40,132 bases of DNA from Chromatiales bacterium (GTDB taxonomy: Bacteria > Pseudomonadota > Gammaproteobacteria > Steroidobacterales > Woeseiaceae), in NCBI GenBank assembly GCA_004282875.1, contig SHLT01000011.1, positions 1 to 40,132 of the forward strand, written 5' to 3'. The notes under the pieces were generated by a model that was not told where the DNA came from, ran no database searches, and saw only the letters and a list, made by a program, of their open reading frames with translations. The position numbers were made by a program, and so were the translations under genes. Of the stretch, positions 10,278 to 17,974 are shown one piece after another (positions within the stretch are counted from its first letter, which is position 1; the number at the start of each line of letters is the position of its first letter).

Positions 10278-11662
10278 ACGGAGTCAACAAAAGCATGCGC
10301 CTGACGCTGATTCACCCGTGTGTTGGCCGCTGGGCCGGGGACCAGAAATACATTCGCAGCTGGCAGATGGAACCGCTTGCGCCTGCGTCGGTTGCCGGGC
10401 TGACTCCGCCCGATGTGGACGTCCGCTTCTATGACGACAGGCTGGAGGTCATTCCCTATGACGAGGCCACGGACCTGGTAGCGATCAGCATCGAGACGTA
10501 CACGGCCAGGCGCGCGTACCAGATTGCGACGGAGTACCGGCAACGAGGCGTGCCCGTCGTGCTCGGCGGCTTCCACGCGACGCTTTGCCCGGACGAGGCT
10601 TCACTGTATGCCGATGCCGTCATAGTCGGCGAGGCTGAAGGCCAGTGGGAAACCGTCATCGACGATGCCCGTCACGGTACGTTACAGCGTTTTTACCGGC
10701 AAGACAGCCGGCCCAATCTTGCCATGACTCGCATCGACCGGAGTATTTTTGCGGGCAAGCGTTACGTGCCGGTGACCTTGATCGAGGCCGGGCGTGGTTG
10801 CCATTTCCGCTGCGAGTTCTGTGCCGTACAGAGCTACTTCGGCGCGACGCAGTTGCGGCGACCCATTGATCATATCCTCGAAGAAGTTGAGCAATCCAGG
10901 AAGCGCAACAGCTTCTATTTCTTCGTCGATGACAACATCACCTCGAATTTTGAAGACGCCAAGGATCTCTACCGGGAGCTTGCCAGGCTCAAGATCCGCT
11001 GGGTTTCGCAGGCCAGCATCAACGCCGCGCACGACGAGGAATTTCTTGACCTGATTTCCAGGAGTGGCTGCCAGGGACTCCTTATCGGTTTCGAGAGCCT
11101 CGAGCGGGACACGCTGCGCATGATGAAGAAGAAATTCAACACCATGGGCGGTGGCTACGAGGTCGCGCTCGAGAAGCTGCGGCGCTACAACATTCGGCTC
11201 TACGCGACGTTTGTATTCGGGTATGGCAATGACACGGCCAAGACGTTTGACGAGACCGTCCGCTTTGCCAACGAGCATCGTTTCTACATGGCCGCCTTCA
11301 ATCACCTGACACCGTTTCCGGGCACGCCGCTGTATGCGCGCCTCAAGGAAGAAGGCCGGCTGCTATACGACTCGTGGTGGCTGGATCCTTCGTACACTTA
11401 CAACAAGATTCCGTTCCAGCCCGAGTTGCTGGAACCCGGCGAATTGCAGGAATTGTGTATCAAGGCGCGTGCGGAGTTTTATTCCGTACCGAACATTCTG
11501 CGGCGATTCGCAGACCCGGTGAATCGCTCCAACGCGTTCATGGCGCGGCAGTTCCCGTTGATCAACTTCATGATGCGCCGCGAGGTTCAGCAGCGCAACG
11601 ATCTGCCACTGGGCGACGAGGGCTGGTCCGGCCAACTCGAACCCGGATACGGGTACGCCTGA
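10274..11662 (+). CDS. B12-binding-type radical SAM protein (paralogue 3)
   Basis: A 462-residue protein that groups with the two leftward radical SAM proteins. Shared features are YDDRLEVIPYDE, the run VVLGGFHATLCPDE, the cluster motif Cys176-x3-Cys180-x2-Cys183 (GRGCHFRCEFC), FFVDDNIT, LIGFESLE and the C-terminal DSWWLDPSYTYNKIPFQP. The GTG at 10274 overlaps the preceding stop as GTGA, suggesting coupled translation. The ATG at 10295 (MRLTLIHP), with GGAG 11 bases upstream, aligns better with the paralogues and may be the true start. No canonical DxHxxG cobalamin motif is visible. The substrate is unknown. It probably acts in the same pathway as its neighbours. Confidence 0.9.
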   Translation: MNGVNKSMRLTLIHPCVGRWAGDQKYIRSWQMEPLAPASVAGLTPPDVDVRFYDDRLEVIPYDEATDLVAISIETYTARRAYQIATEYRQRGVPVVLGGFHATLCPDEASLYADAVIVGEAEGQWETVIDDARHGTLQRFYRQDSRPNLAMTRIDRSIFAGKRYVPVTLIEAGRGCHFRCEFCAVQSYFGATQLRRPIDHILEEVEQSRKRNSFYFFVDDNITSNFEDAKDLYRELARLKIRWVSQASINAAHDEEFLDLISRSGCQGLLIGFESLERDTLRMMKKKFNTMGGGYEVALEKLRRYNIRLYATFVFGYGNDTAKTFDETVRFANEHRFYMAAFNHLTPFPGTPLYARLKEEGRLLYDSWWLDPSYTYNKIPFQPELLEPGELQELCIKARAEFYSVPNILRRFADPVNRSNAFMARQFPLINFMMRREVQQRNDLPLGDEGWSGQLEPGYGYA

Positions 11663-11676
11663 TTCGACGAGCACGT

Positions 11677-12795
11677 ATGCCAGCAGAGTTGACGTTCGAG
11701 GCCGCCACAAAAGATACCGAGGCACAGCTGCGCAGGTTGCTCAGGGAAAACCCGGTTGGCGGCAACATCCGGGTCTCCCTGGAGCGAGAGCCGAATGCAT
11801 TCCACGCGGCGGGAATTTCCGGGGACGAGTACCAGATGATGCTGGCGTTTGGTGGCGACCCTCGCCACGTGATCGGCTCGGGCGGACGATTCGAACTGGT
11901 CACTTACGTCAACGGACGCGCCCAACGTGTCGGCTACTTCGGTGAACTCAGAGCAGAAGGTGGTCTGCGGGCACGCCGCAAGCTGCTGCTGGGGTCTTAC
12001 CAGACCATGCATCGTTTTCACGAAGCTGGAAACGTACCCTTCTACATGACGACGATTATCGAAGATAATCACGCAGCTCGACGGTTGCTCGAAGCGGGGC
12101 TGGGCGACATGCCCACCTACCGGCCGCTCGAGAAGATGGTCACGTTTACAATTCCAACCCGGTCGGGGGCGCGGCGACGACAGGGCTTGCGGCGCGTCGA
12201 ACCCGGCAGTGAGCGTACTTTGTCGGGTATAGCCGAGAAGCTGCAGGAGCATGGCTCCCAGTACCAGTTCTACCCAAGATGGAGTGGCGCTACGTTGCGC
12301 TCGGCGATTCGCTGCCGAGGCCTGACACCTGGAGATTACCTGCTCTGCACGGATCAGAATTCCGAGACTCTGGGCAGCCTTGCACTGTGGGATCAACGCG
12401 CCTTCAAGCAAACGGTTGTTCACGGATATTCAAGAAGGCTTGGCCGCGCACGACCCCTTTTGAACCTGTTTGCCCCATTGCTTGGACGGCCGCAACTCCC
12501 GCCCCCGGGTGCTGGATTAGAGAGCGCGTTTCTCTCTCATGTCGCGGTAGCCGAGGATGACGGCGAAACCCTCGAGGCCCTTATTGCCTGTAGCTGCAGG
12601 CACGCGATAGAGCGCGGTATTGATTACGTCATGATTTCGTTCGCAGAAAGGCACCCGTTGGCAGCGGTCGTGCGCAAGCGATTCCCCTGTCACAATTATG
12701 TCAGCGTGCTTTATGTTGTTTACTGGGATGACGGCGCAGACGCTGCCAACTCTCTCGACAATCGGATTCCGCACCCGGAGGTAGCAATTTTGTGA
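11677..12795 (+). CDS. GNAT-family acyltransferase, 372 residues with an extended C-terminal half
   Basis: The N-terminal half (about 20-165) has GNAT style: VSLEREPNAFHAA, then VGYFGELRAEGGLRARRKLLLG, where the basic glycine-containing stretch fits the acetyl-CoA pyrophosphate loop, then FYMTTIIEDNHAARRLLEAGLGDMPTY. The C-terminal half (about 185-355) contains a second possible acyltransferase-like segment around HVAVAEDDGETLEALI and GIDYVMISFAERHPL. The protein is therefore perhaps a degenerate double-GNAT. Family members move an acyl group from CoA to an amine or other acceptor. The ATG at 11677 lies 14 bases after the upstream stop. An open frame further upstream overlaps the radical SAM gene and is not used. 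The acceptor is unknown. An amine made by this cluster is an inference. Confidence 0.82.
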   Translation: MPAELTFEAATKDTEAQLRRLLRENPVGGNIRVSLEREPNAFHAAGISGDEYQMMLAFGGDPRHVIGSGGRFELVTYVNGRAQRVGYFGELRAEGGLRARRKLLLGSYQTMHRFHEAGNVPFYMTTIIEDNHAARRLLEAGLGDMPTYRPLEKMVTFTIPTRSGARRRQGLRRVEPGSERTLSGIAEKLQEHGSQYQFYPRWSGATLRSAIRCRGLTPGDYLLCTDQNSETLGSLALWDQRAFKQTVVHGYSRRLGRARPLLNLFAPLLGRPQLPPPGAGLESAFLSHVAVAEDDGETLEALIACSCRHAIERGIDYVMISFAERHPLAAVVRKRFPCHNYVSVLYVVYWDDGADAANSLDNRIPHPEVAIL

Positions 12796-13523
12796 AGGGC
12801 GATATCGTCAGGCGCAGCATGGTGGACAAGGACACTCGTGCCGAGATGTATGAACTGTTTTGTCAGCAATTTTCCGGCGTCTCTTTCGACGTCTTCTCGG
12901 ACGATCTCGACGAGAAGAACTGGGTGCTCCTGCTGCACAGCGACGCCGGGGTTCTGTGCGGATTCTCCAGCATGCACATCTATGACGTACGCGTTGCCGA
13001 CGAAGATATTGCGGTTGTCTATTCTGGCGACACCGTGGTCAACAGCGAGACCTGGAATGACTCGGCGCTCAGCTACTATTGGATGGGGGCCATCGACTAC
13101 CTGCGGCGCCTTTACCGTAAGGACTGCCTGTATTGGTTCCTGATGGTATCCGGCTATCGCACCTATCGATTCCTTCCCGTCTACAGCGCGTCGTTCTACC
13201 CGCGTTATGACGACGCGACGCCCGATGAAATTCAGCTGATCATGGACTCGGTGGCCAGCGCACGGTTTGGCAGCAATTACAGTCGCGACTCCGGGCTGGT
13301 GCGGCTTAGCTCCCCCGCAGTATTGAAAGACGGCTATCGGGGCATCCCCGAAAACCGGCTCGCCGACCCGCACGTCGCCTTTTTTGCCCAGCGCAATCCG
13401 AACCACGAGCAAGGTGACGAACTCGTGTGCTTTGCCGTTCTGACAGAAGACAAACTGACCCGCCTCGGCCGCCGCATGTGGACCAAGGGGCGCAAGCTCT
13501 TTCCCCAGATAGCCGCCGAGTGA
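12792..13523 (+). CDS. Uncharacterised 243-residue protein, possibly acyltransferase-like
   Basis: I do not recognise this protein securely. It is soluble, with no signal peptide or membrane helix, and is rich in aromatics. Notable segments are EKNWVLLLHSDAGVLCGFSS, DIAVVYSGDTVVNSETW, LYWFLMVSGYRTYRFLPVY and a basic tail RRMWTKGRKLFP. The strand-turn pattern and length recall a GNAT-like acyl-CoA acyltransferase fold (weak inference). The GTG at 12792 overlaps the preceding stop (GTGA), and its own stop overlaps the GH3 start in the same way. It is thus locked between an acyltransferase and an acyl-activating enzyme and probably performs a step between them. An ATG nine codons in is an alternative start. 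Confidence 0.72.
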   Translation: MKGDIVRRSMVDKDTRAEMYELFCQQFSGVSFDVFSDDLDEKNWVLLLHSDAGVLCGFSSMHIYDVRVADEDIAVVYSGDTVVNSETWNDSALSYYWMGAIDYLRRLYRKDCLYWFLMVSGYRTYRFLPVYSASFYPRYDDATPDEIQLIMDSVASARFGSNYSRDSGLVRLSSPAVLKDGYRGIPENRLADPHVAFFAQRNPNHEQGDELVCFAVLTEDKLTRLGRRMWTKGRKLFPQIAAE

Positions 13524-15118
13524 AACTCGACGCTGCCATTGCCAACAACATCTGGCTAGCGGCAAGTGTGCCCGAGTTCCTGAGATTCCAACGCGCCGCT
13601 ACCAGGGTCGAAGCAACGCAGCGGCGGCTACTCAGCCGTTACCTGCTTGACAACGCAACAACGGATTTCGGCCGCGCGCACAATTTCGCCAATATTCGTT
13701 GCTGGGAGGAATTTGTCGAGCGCGTCCCGGTCCGCAACTACGACGAGTTCGCGCCGTGGATCACAAAGATCGCCGCCGGTGACGGCGGCGTGCTTACGGC
13801 TGAGCCCGTTCGCCTGCTCGAACCTTCGAGCGGATCGTCCGGTGCGGAGAAATGGGTTCCGTATACAACGCGGCTACAGACCGAGTTTCGCCGCGGCGTG
13901 GCTACGTGGATCGCCGGCTTATTCCTCGAGATGCCGGCACTGATAGCAGGCCGCGCGTATTGGAGCCTGACCCCGCCGGCCCAGCGCGACCGCACGGATG
14001 CATCCAGCATACCGATCGGGTTTGACCAGGACAGCGCCTACCTGGGCGGACTTACACAACGGCTGATAGGGCGAACGCTCGCCGTTCCGGAAAATCTGCG
14101 CCTCGAATCGGACATGGAGCATTTCTGGCGCCTGACCCTGCTGTCGCTCCTGAAGTGCCGTGACCTGCGACTCATTTCGGCGTGGCACCCGACTTACGTA
14201 CTGTTGTTGCTGCGCTTTATGCGCGATAACTGGACGAACCTGCTCGACGACCTCGCCGCAGGACTGGTTACAAATACGCTTCGAGTTCGCCCGGACCGGT
14301 TGCGCCACCGGGAACTCGCCCGGCTCGGCCCCGACAATGCATCAGCGATCTGGCCCGAACTCAAGCTGATTAGCTGCTGGGCCGATGCGCACGCTGCCCA
14401 TTTCACGCCCGACCTGTGCGCTGAGTTCCCCGGTGCCCGCCTGCAGGCAAAGGGACTCATAGCCACTGAGGCCTTCGTCACGCTGCCGCTTGCCGGGTTC
14501 AGGCCGTTGGCTGTTCGCAGCCACTTTCTCGAGTTTTTGGATGAGCGGGACGACATTCAACCTGCCTGGTCCCTGGAGGAAGGAGCGACCTATACCGTCG
14601 TCGTCACGACCGGTGGCGGGTTATATCGCTACGCGCTGCGGGACCAGGTCCAGGTCACCGGGTTCTACAAGGACCTGCCGAGTCTCCGGTTCCTGGGCAA
14701 GGCAGACAACGTGGCCGATCATTTCGGCGAAAAACTCAATGAAGCGTTTGTGGCCTCTTGTCTCGACCATGTATTCGCGTTGTGCGGGCTGCAGCCACGC
14801 TTCGCGATGCTTGCACTGGACGGCTCTGATGGGCCGCCCGCCTATACGCTCTATCTTGAACAGCCATCGCCGCCTCCTGAGGAACTGAGCGTCGCACTCG
14901 AAGAGCGGCTCCGCCGCAATCCGCACTACGATCTCTGCGTTCGCCTGGGACAGCTTCACCCGGTACGGGTATTCCTGGTCGGAGACAACGCCTACCAGAC
15001 CTTTACGAAAACCCTGGTCGCTCGCGGGGCGCAGCTGGGGAACATCAAACCGACCCCATTGAGTCGTCGCTCCGACTGGTCGGACTACTTTACCGGCCCG
15101 GATGGTTCCGATTTCTGA
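13520..15118 (+). CDS. GH3-family acyl-adenylating / acyl-amide-forming enzyme
   Basis: GH3 proteins activate a carboxylic acid with ATP and, in plants, join it to an amino acid. Bacterial members are mostly uncharacterised. The 532-residue protein has the phosphate-binding motif LEPSSGSSGAEKWVPYT at about residues 100-116. The C-terminal hinge signature GGGLYRYALRDQVQVTGF is followed by PSLRFLGKADNVADHFGEKLNE, which is very typical of GH3. The GTG start at 13520 overlaps the preceding stop (GTGA). The open frame extends upstream but would overlap the previous gene heavily. It is the last gene of the rightward operon and its 3' end overlaps the convergent RND gene by 34 bases. The acid and amine substrates are unknown. 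Confidence 0.9.
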   Translation: MKLDAAIANNIWLAASVPEFLRFQRAATRVEATQRRLLSRYLLDNATTDFGRAHNFANIRCWEEFVERVPVRNYDEFAPWITKIAAGDGGVLTAEPVRLLEPSSGSSGAEKWVPYTTRLQTEFRRGVATWIAGLFLEMPALIAGRAYWSLTPPAQRDRTDASSIPIGFDQDSAYLGGLTQRLIGRTLAVPENLRLESDMEHFWRLTLLSLLKCRDLRLISAWHPTYVLLLLRFMRDNWTNLLDDLAAGLVTNTLRVRPDRLRHRELARLGPDNASAIWPELKLISCWADAHAAHFTPDLCAEFPGARLQAKGLIATEAFVTLPLAGFRPLAVRSHFLEFLDERDDIQPAWSLEEGATYTVVVTTGGGLYRYALRDQVQVTGFYKDLPSLRFLGKADNVADHFGEKLNEAFVASCLDHVFALCGLQPRFAMLALDGSDGPPAYTLYLEQPSPPPEELSVALEERLRRNPHYDLCVRLGQLHPVRVFLVGDNAYQTFTKTLVARGAQLGNIKPTPLSRRSDWSDYFTGPDGSDF

Positions 15119-17373
15119 CGTGCCCTCAGCCATCTGCCCGGAATGGACCGCAGGATGGCGGGCAGGAAGATCAGGTCCGACACCAGCGCCGCTACGGCGA
15201 TAAGCGCGATCAGGCCGCCAACCTGGCGTGTCGGCAGGAAACCGCCGAGAATCAGCGTGGCGAATCCCGATGCCAGCAGCACGCTCGTCACCATCACCGG
15301 CTGGCCGACCTCGAGCAGCATCGCCCGGACAGACGCTCCAACCCGGCCGGTGCTTCGGAAGTGACGATCGAATGCGGTCATCAGGTGCACCGTGTCATCG
15401 ACCACGATGCCCAGCGCCACGGCGGCGATCGTAACCGTCGCCGGATTGAGCGGGATGTCGAGAATCGTCATCGCACCCAGCCCGATCGCAATCGGCAGCA
15501 GGTTCGGAACCATCGCGACCAGTCCCAGCAGGGCCGACCGCAGAAGCACGATCATGATCAAAGACACGACGGCCAGGGCTACGGAAAAACTTCGCAGTTG
15601 GCTGTCGAGCAAGTGCGACTGCATCCTGCTCGCCAGGACCGCCTGTCCCGTCATTTCCACGGTCACGCCCGATCCCCCGAAGGTCTGTGCGATACGATGG
15701 TCTATTGCCGGCAGCTGGTCGACGATTTCCTGTGCAGAAGTCAGCGGAACCCGGGCGGCGATTCGCGCCTGGGTGAAGTCCGGCGTTACCCAGGCGTCGA
15801 GCTGCGCATCGTCTCGCAGCCTGGCCAGCAACTCGTTGGTCAGGAAGCGCGTCCGCGGCAAAGCGAAACCCTCGTCGCCTGCGTCTCTCGCAATGCGCGC
15901 TGCCTCTTTAACGAAGTCTGCGACCGACGTGGCGCGGCCGATCGTGGTGTTGGCTACCAGCCAGTGCTGCAGGTCTTCCGTGCGCCGAAGAACCTCGGGC
16001 TTGTTGAGCAAGCCTTCTGGGGACGACAACAGGAACTCCAGCGACAGGGCTCCGCCGAACGCGTTGTCGATGCGCAGCGTATCGACACGGATCGGATCGT
16101 CGTGGCGGATCCAGGACATAGGATCGAGACCGGACTCGACCCGGGTCGCCTGCCAGATGAAGCCAACACCGGTCAGCAGTGCGAGCAGCACGATTCGCCG
16201 GGGATGTTTCGACGCGACGCTATGCACCACTCGCAACAATCGCTGTACGATAGAGCGAGCGACAGTGGAACGGCGGCTGCGTATCGTCCGTCGCATTAGC
16301 AGCATAATGGGCAGGAACGTCACGCTGACGACAAACGCCGCAAACACGCCGACGGCTGCGGTGATTGCGAATTCGTGCACGGGCTTGAGTTCGCTCACGA
16401 GCAGGGACAACAAACCGATGACTGTGGTGATGCTCGTATAGAAGCAAGGTTTTAGAAGGCGCTCGACGCTGTCGATGACAGCCGCCCTATTGTCGAGACC
16501 GCTCTCGAGGTTGAGCACGTACCTGGCGATCAGGTGTATGGAATGCGCCACCCCGACCGCGAGAATCAACGGAATGAGCACAACCGAGATCACGGTCATC
16601 TTCCAGCCGGCCGCCACCATCAACCCATGGGCCATGACGACAGCGATTCCGACAACCCCAAGCGGTATCAGTGTCAGCCTCAGGCTCTGAACCAGGCCAT
16701 AGGCGAAGACCGCGATGACCAGGATCATCGCAGGCACCAGTATCCGCAAGTCCTGGCTGTTGCGCCTTGCCCCCGCCTCCCCGAGGACCGGCCCGCCAGC
16801 TATCGCATATTGGATGTCGGTGCCGGCCGTTGCCTCGCGGACTATGCTGCGCAAGCCGGATACGAACTCGTGCTTGTGCGCAAACGTGTCCCCTTCGCGC
16901 GCATAGTGAATAACAATGGCAGTGGCCGTGTTATCGGGGGACAAGAGAAGCGCCCGCTGCAGCGGGCTGGCAAGCAAGGCTGATCGATATTCGGGCGCAT
17001 CGATACCACCAATGCGTCGCACCGCGGCCGAGTGTGTCAGCGACTGGACGTCGTCCGCAAACCTGAGGCGCGCGGCCGCTGCAGATATCCGGTCTACGGC
17101 GACGAGAACGTCAGGCGAGAGGACATCGTCGGCGAAGATACCTGCAATGACTATTTGATCTGACCTGAACGTCTCGGTGAAACGATTGTAGGTGGCGAGA
17201 CTCGGGTCGGTGTCGAGAAACCAGGATTCGACCGAATTATCGAATTCAATCCTGGAAATCGCGATGATCGACAGGACCGTCAGCGCGGCCAGCATCACCA
17301 GGATCGCCCAGCGATTCCTCACCAGCAGCTGGGCGTATCGGACAGACACCTTCCCTCCCGCGACGGTTTGCAC
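15085..17373 (-). CDS. RND-superfamily exporter, MMPL/HAE3 type
   Basis: A 762-residue inner-membrane protein in two similar halves, each with one helix, a large periplasmic loop and a block of five helices. The first half has RNRWAILVMLAALTVLSIIAI, then FDNSVESWFLDTDPS, and later LILAVGVAHSIHLIARY. The second half ends with LGIVVDDTVHLMTAFDRHF. The conserved acidic and His pair in these helices suits proton-driven transport. MMPL/HAE3 relatives, including hopanoid-linked HpnN, move lipids or hydrophobic molecules. The GTG at 17373 has AAGGG seven bases upstream. The GTG at 17349, with GGGAGG before it, is also possible. It follows the nitroreductase gene by 19 bases and converges on the GH3 gene. 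Confidence 0.9.
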   Translation of the reverse strand: MQTVAGGKVSVRYAQLLVRNRWAILVMLAALTVLSIIAISRIEFDNSVESWFLDTDPSLATYNRFTETFRSDQIVIAGIFADDVLSPDVLVAVDRISAAAARLRFADDVQSLTHSAAVRRIGGIDAPEYRSALLASPLQRALLLSPDNTATAIVIHYAREGDTFAHKHEFVSGLRSIVREATAGTDIQYAIAGGPVLGEAGARRNSQDLRILVPAMILVIAVFAYGLVQSLRLTLIPLGVVGIAVVMAHGLMVAAGWKMTVISVVLIPLILAVGVAHSIHLIARYVLNLESGLDNRAAVIDSVERLLKPCFYTSITTVIGLLSLLVSELKPVHEFAITAAVGVFAAFVVSVTFLPIMLLMRRTIRSRRSTVARSIVQRLLRVVHSVASKHPRRIVLLALLTGVGFIWQATRVESGLDPMSWIRHDDPIRVDTLRIDNAFGGALSLEFLLSSPEGLLNKPEVLRRTEDLQHWLVANTTIGRATSVADFVKEAARIARDAGDEGFALPRTRFLTNELLARLRDDAQLDAWVTPDFTQARIAARVPLTSAQEIVDQLPAIDHRIAQTFGGSGVTVEMTGQAVLASRMQSHLLDSQLRSFSVALAVVSLIMIVLLRSALLGLVAMVPNLLPIAIGLGAMTILDIPLNPATVTIAAVALGIVVDDTVHLMTAFDRHFRSTGRVGASVRAMLLEVGQPVMVTSVLLASGFATLILGGFLPTRQVGGLIALIAVAALVSDLIFLPAILRSIPGRWLRARQKSEPSGPVK

Positions 17374-17392
17374 TCAATGCCCTTGCCTTCAC

Positions 17393-17974
17393 CTATTCCA
17401 GGCGTCTTATCACCTTACTCACATCCTGGCGCGATTGCGTCGGTGTAATCTTCGGGTAGCCGTACCAGAGCATGCCGACGACGAACGCGTCTTTTTCGTC
17501 GACGCCGATAGCCTCGAAGAACCGCGAGTCCCGCGTAATTGGGCCGGACGTCCACTTCGAGCCAACGCCGGCCTTCCAAAGGTACAACATGAAGTTCTGG
17601 ACGGCCGCAGAACATGCCGCGTAGTCCTCGCGCTCGCGAAGGCCGTCCTCGTTATGCTGGCACGTAACGATGATCCATCCGGGCTTCTCACTCCAGGTCC
17701 TGCGCTTGTGTTCACCCAGCTCGGCACCCTTCTCGCTGCCGACCATCTCCGCACACAGGTCAATGATCCGTGCGATGGTCTCCTTGCCCGGCAGGATGAA
17801 ACGCCAGGGCTCGGATACGTAGTGGTTGGGCGCCCAGGTAGCGACTTCGATAGCCTCGCGCACGAGTTCGTCCGGCACCGGCGTCTGGATGTACTGATCG
17901 ACGGTCCGACGCCCCCGCAGGACACGCGCGAACTCCCTGAGCTCCTGCGTCGAGTAACTGGGCGTCTTCTTCAT
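17393..17974 (-). CDS. Nitroreductase-family flavoprotein
   Basis: A 193-residue FMN-dependent oxidoreductase of the nitroreductase family. The N-terminal flavin-binding pattern RRTVDQYIQTPVPDELV leads to AIEVATWAPNHYVSEPWRFI, and the C-terminal part has AVQNFMLYLWKAGVGSKW and VVGMLWYGYPK. Such enzymes reduce nitro compounds, quinones or enones using NAD(P)H, and the natural substrate is seldom known. The ATG at 17974 shares its A with the thiolase TGA (TGATG), giving tight coupling. A longer frame reading into the thiolase gene is rejected as lacking family character. It lies between the thiolase and the RND exporter in one leftward operon. Confidence 0.88.
   Translation of the reverse strand: MKKTPSYSTQELREFARVLRGRRTVDQYIQTPVPDELVREAIEVATWAPNHYVSEPWRFILPGKETIARIIDLCAEMVGSEKGAELGEHKRRTWSEKPGWIIVTCQHNEDGLREREDYAACSAAVQNFMLYLWKAGVGSKWTSGPITRDSRFFEAIGVDEKDAFVVGMLWYGYPKITPTQSRQDVSKVIRRLE

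Noticed and set aside
11587-12423. 278-codon minus-strand open frame
   Set aside because: It is antisense to the GNAT gene, whose sense strand carries acyltransferase motifs and coupled neighbours.
15361-16441. Two long overlapping plus-strand open frames
   Set aside because: Both are antisense to the RND exporter and give low-complexity Arg/Ser/Gln-rich translations, typical of shadow frames in high-GC DNA.
6077-17373. Hopanoid or ladderane cluster
   Set aside because: Radical SAM proteins plus an HpnN-like exporter recall these pathways. No squalene-hopene cyclase, hpn partner, acyl carrier protein or ketosynthase is present.
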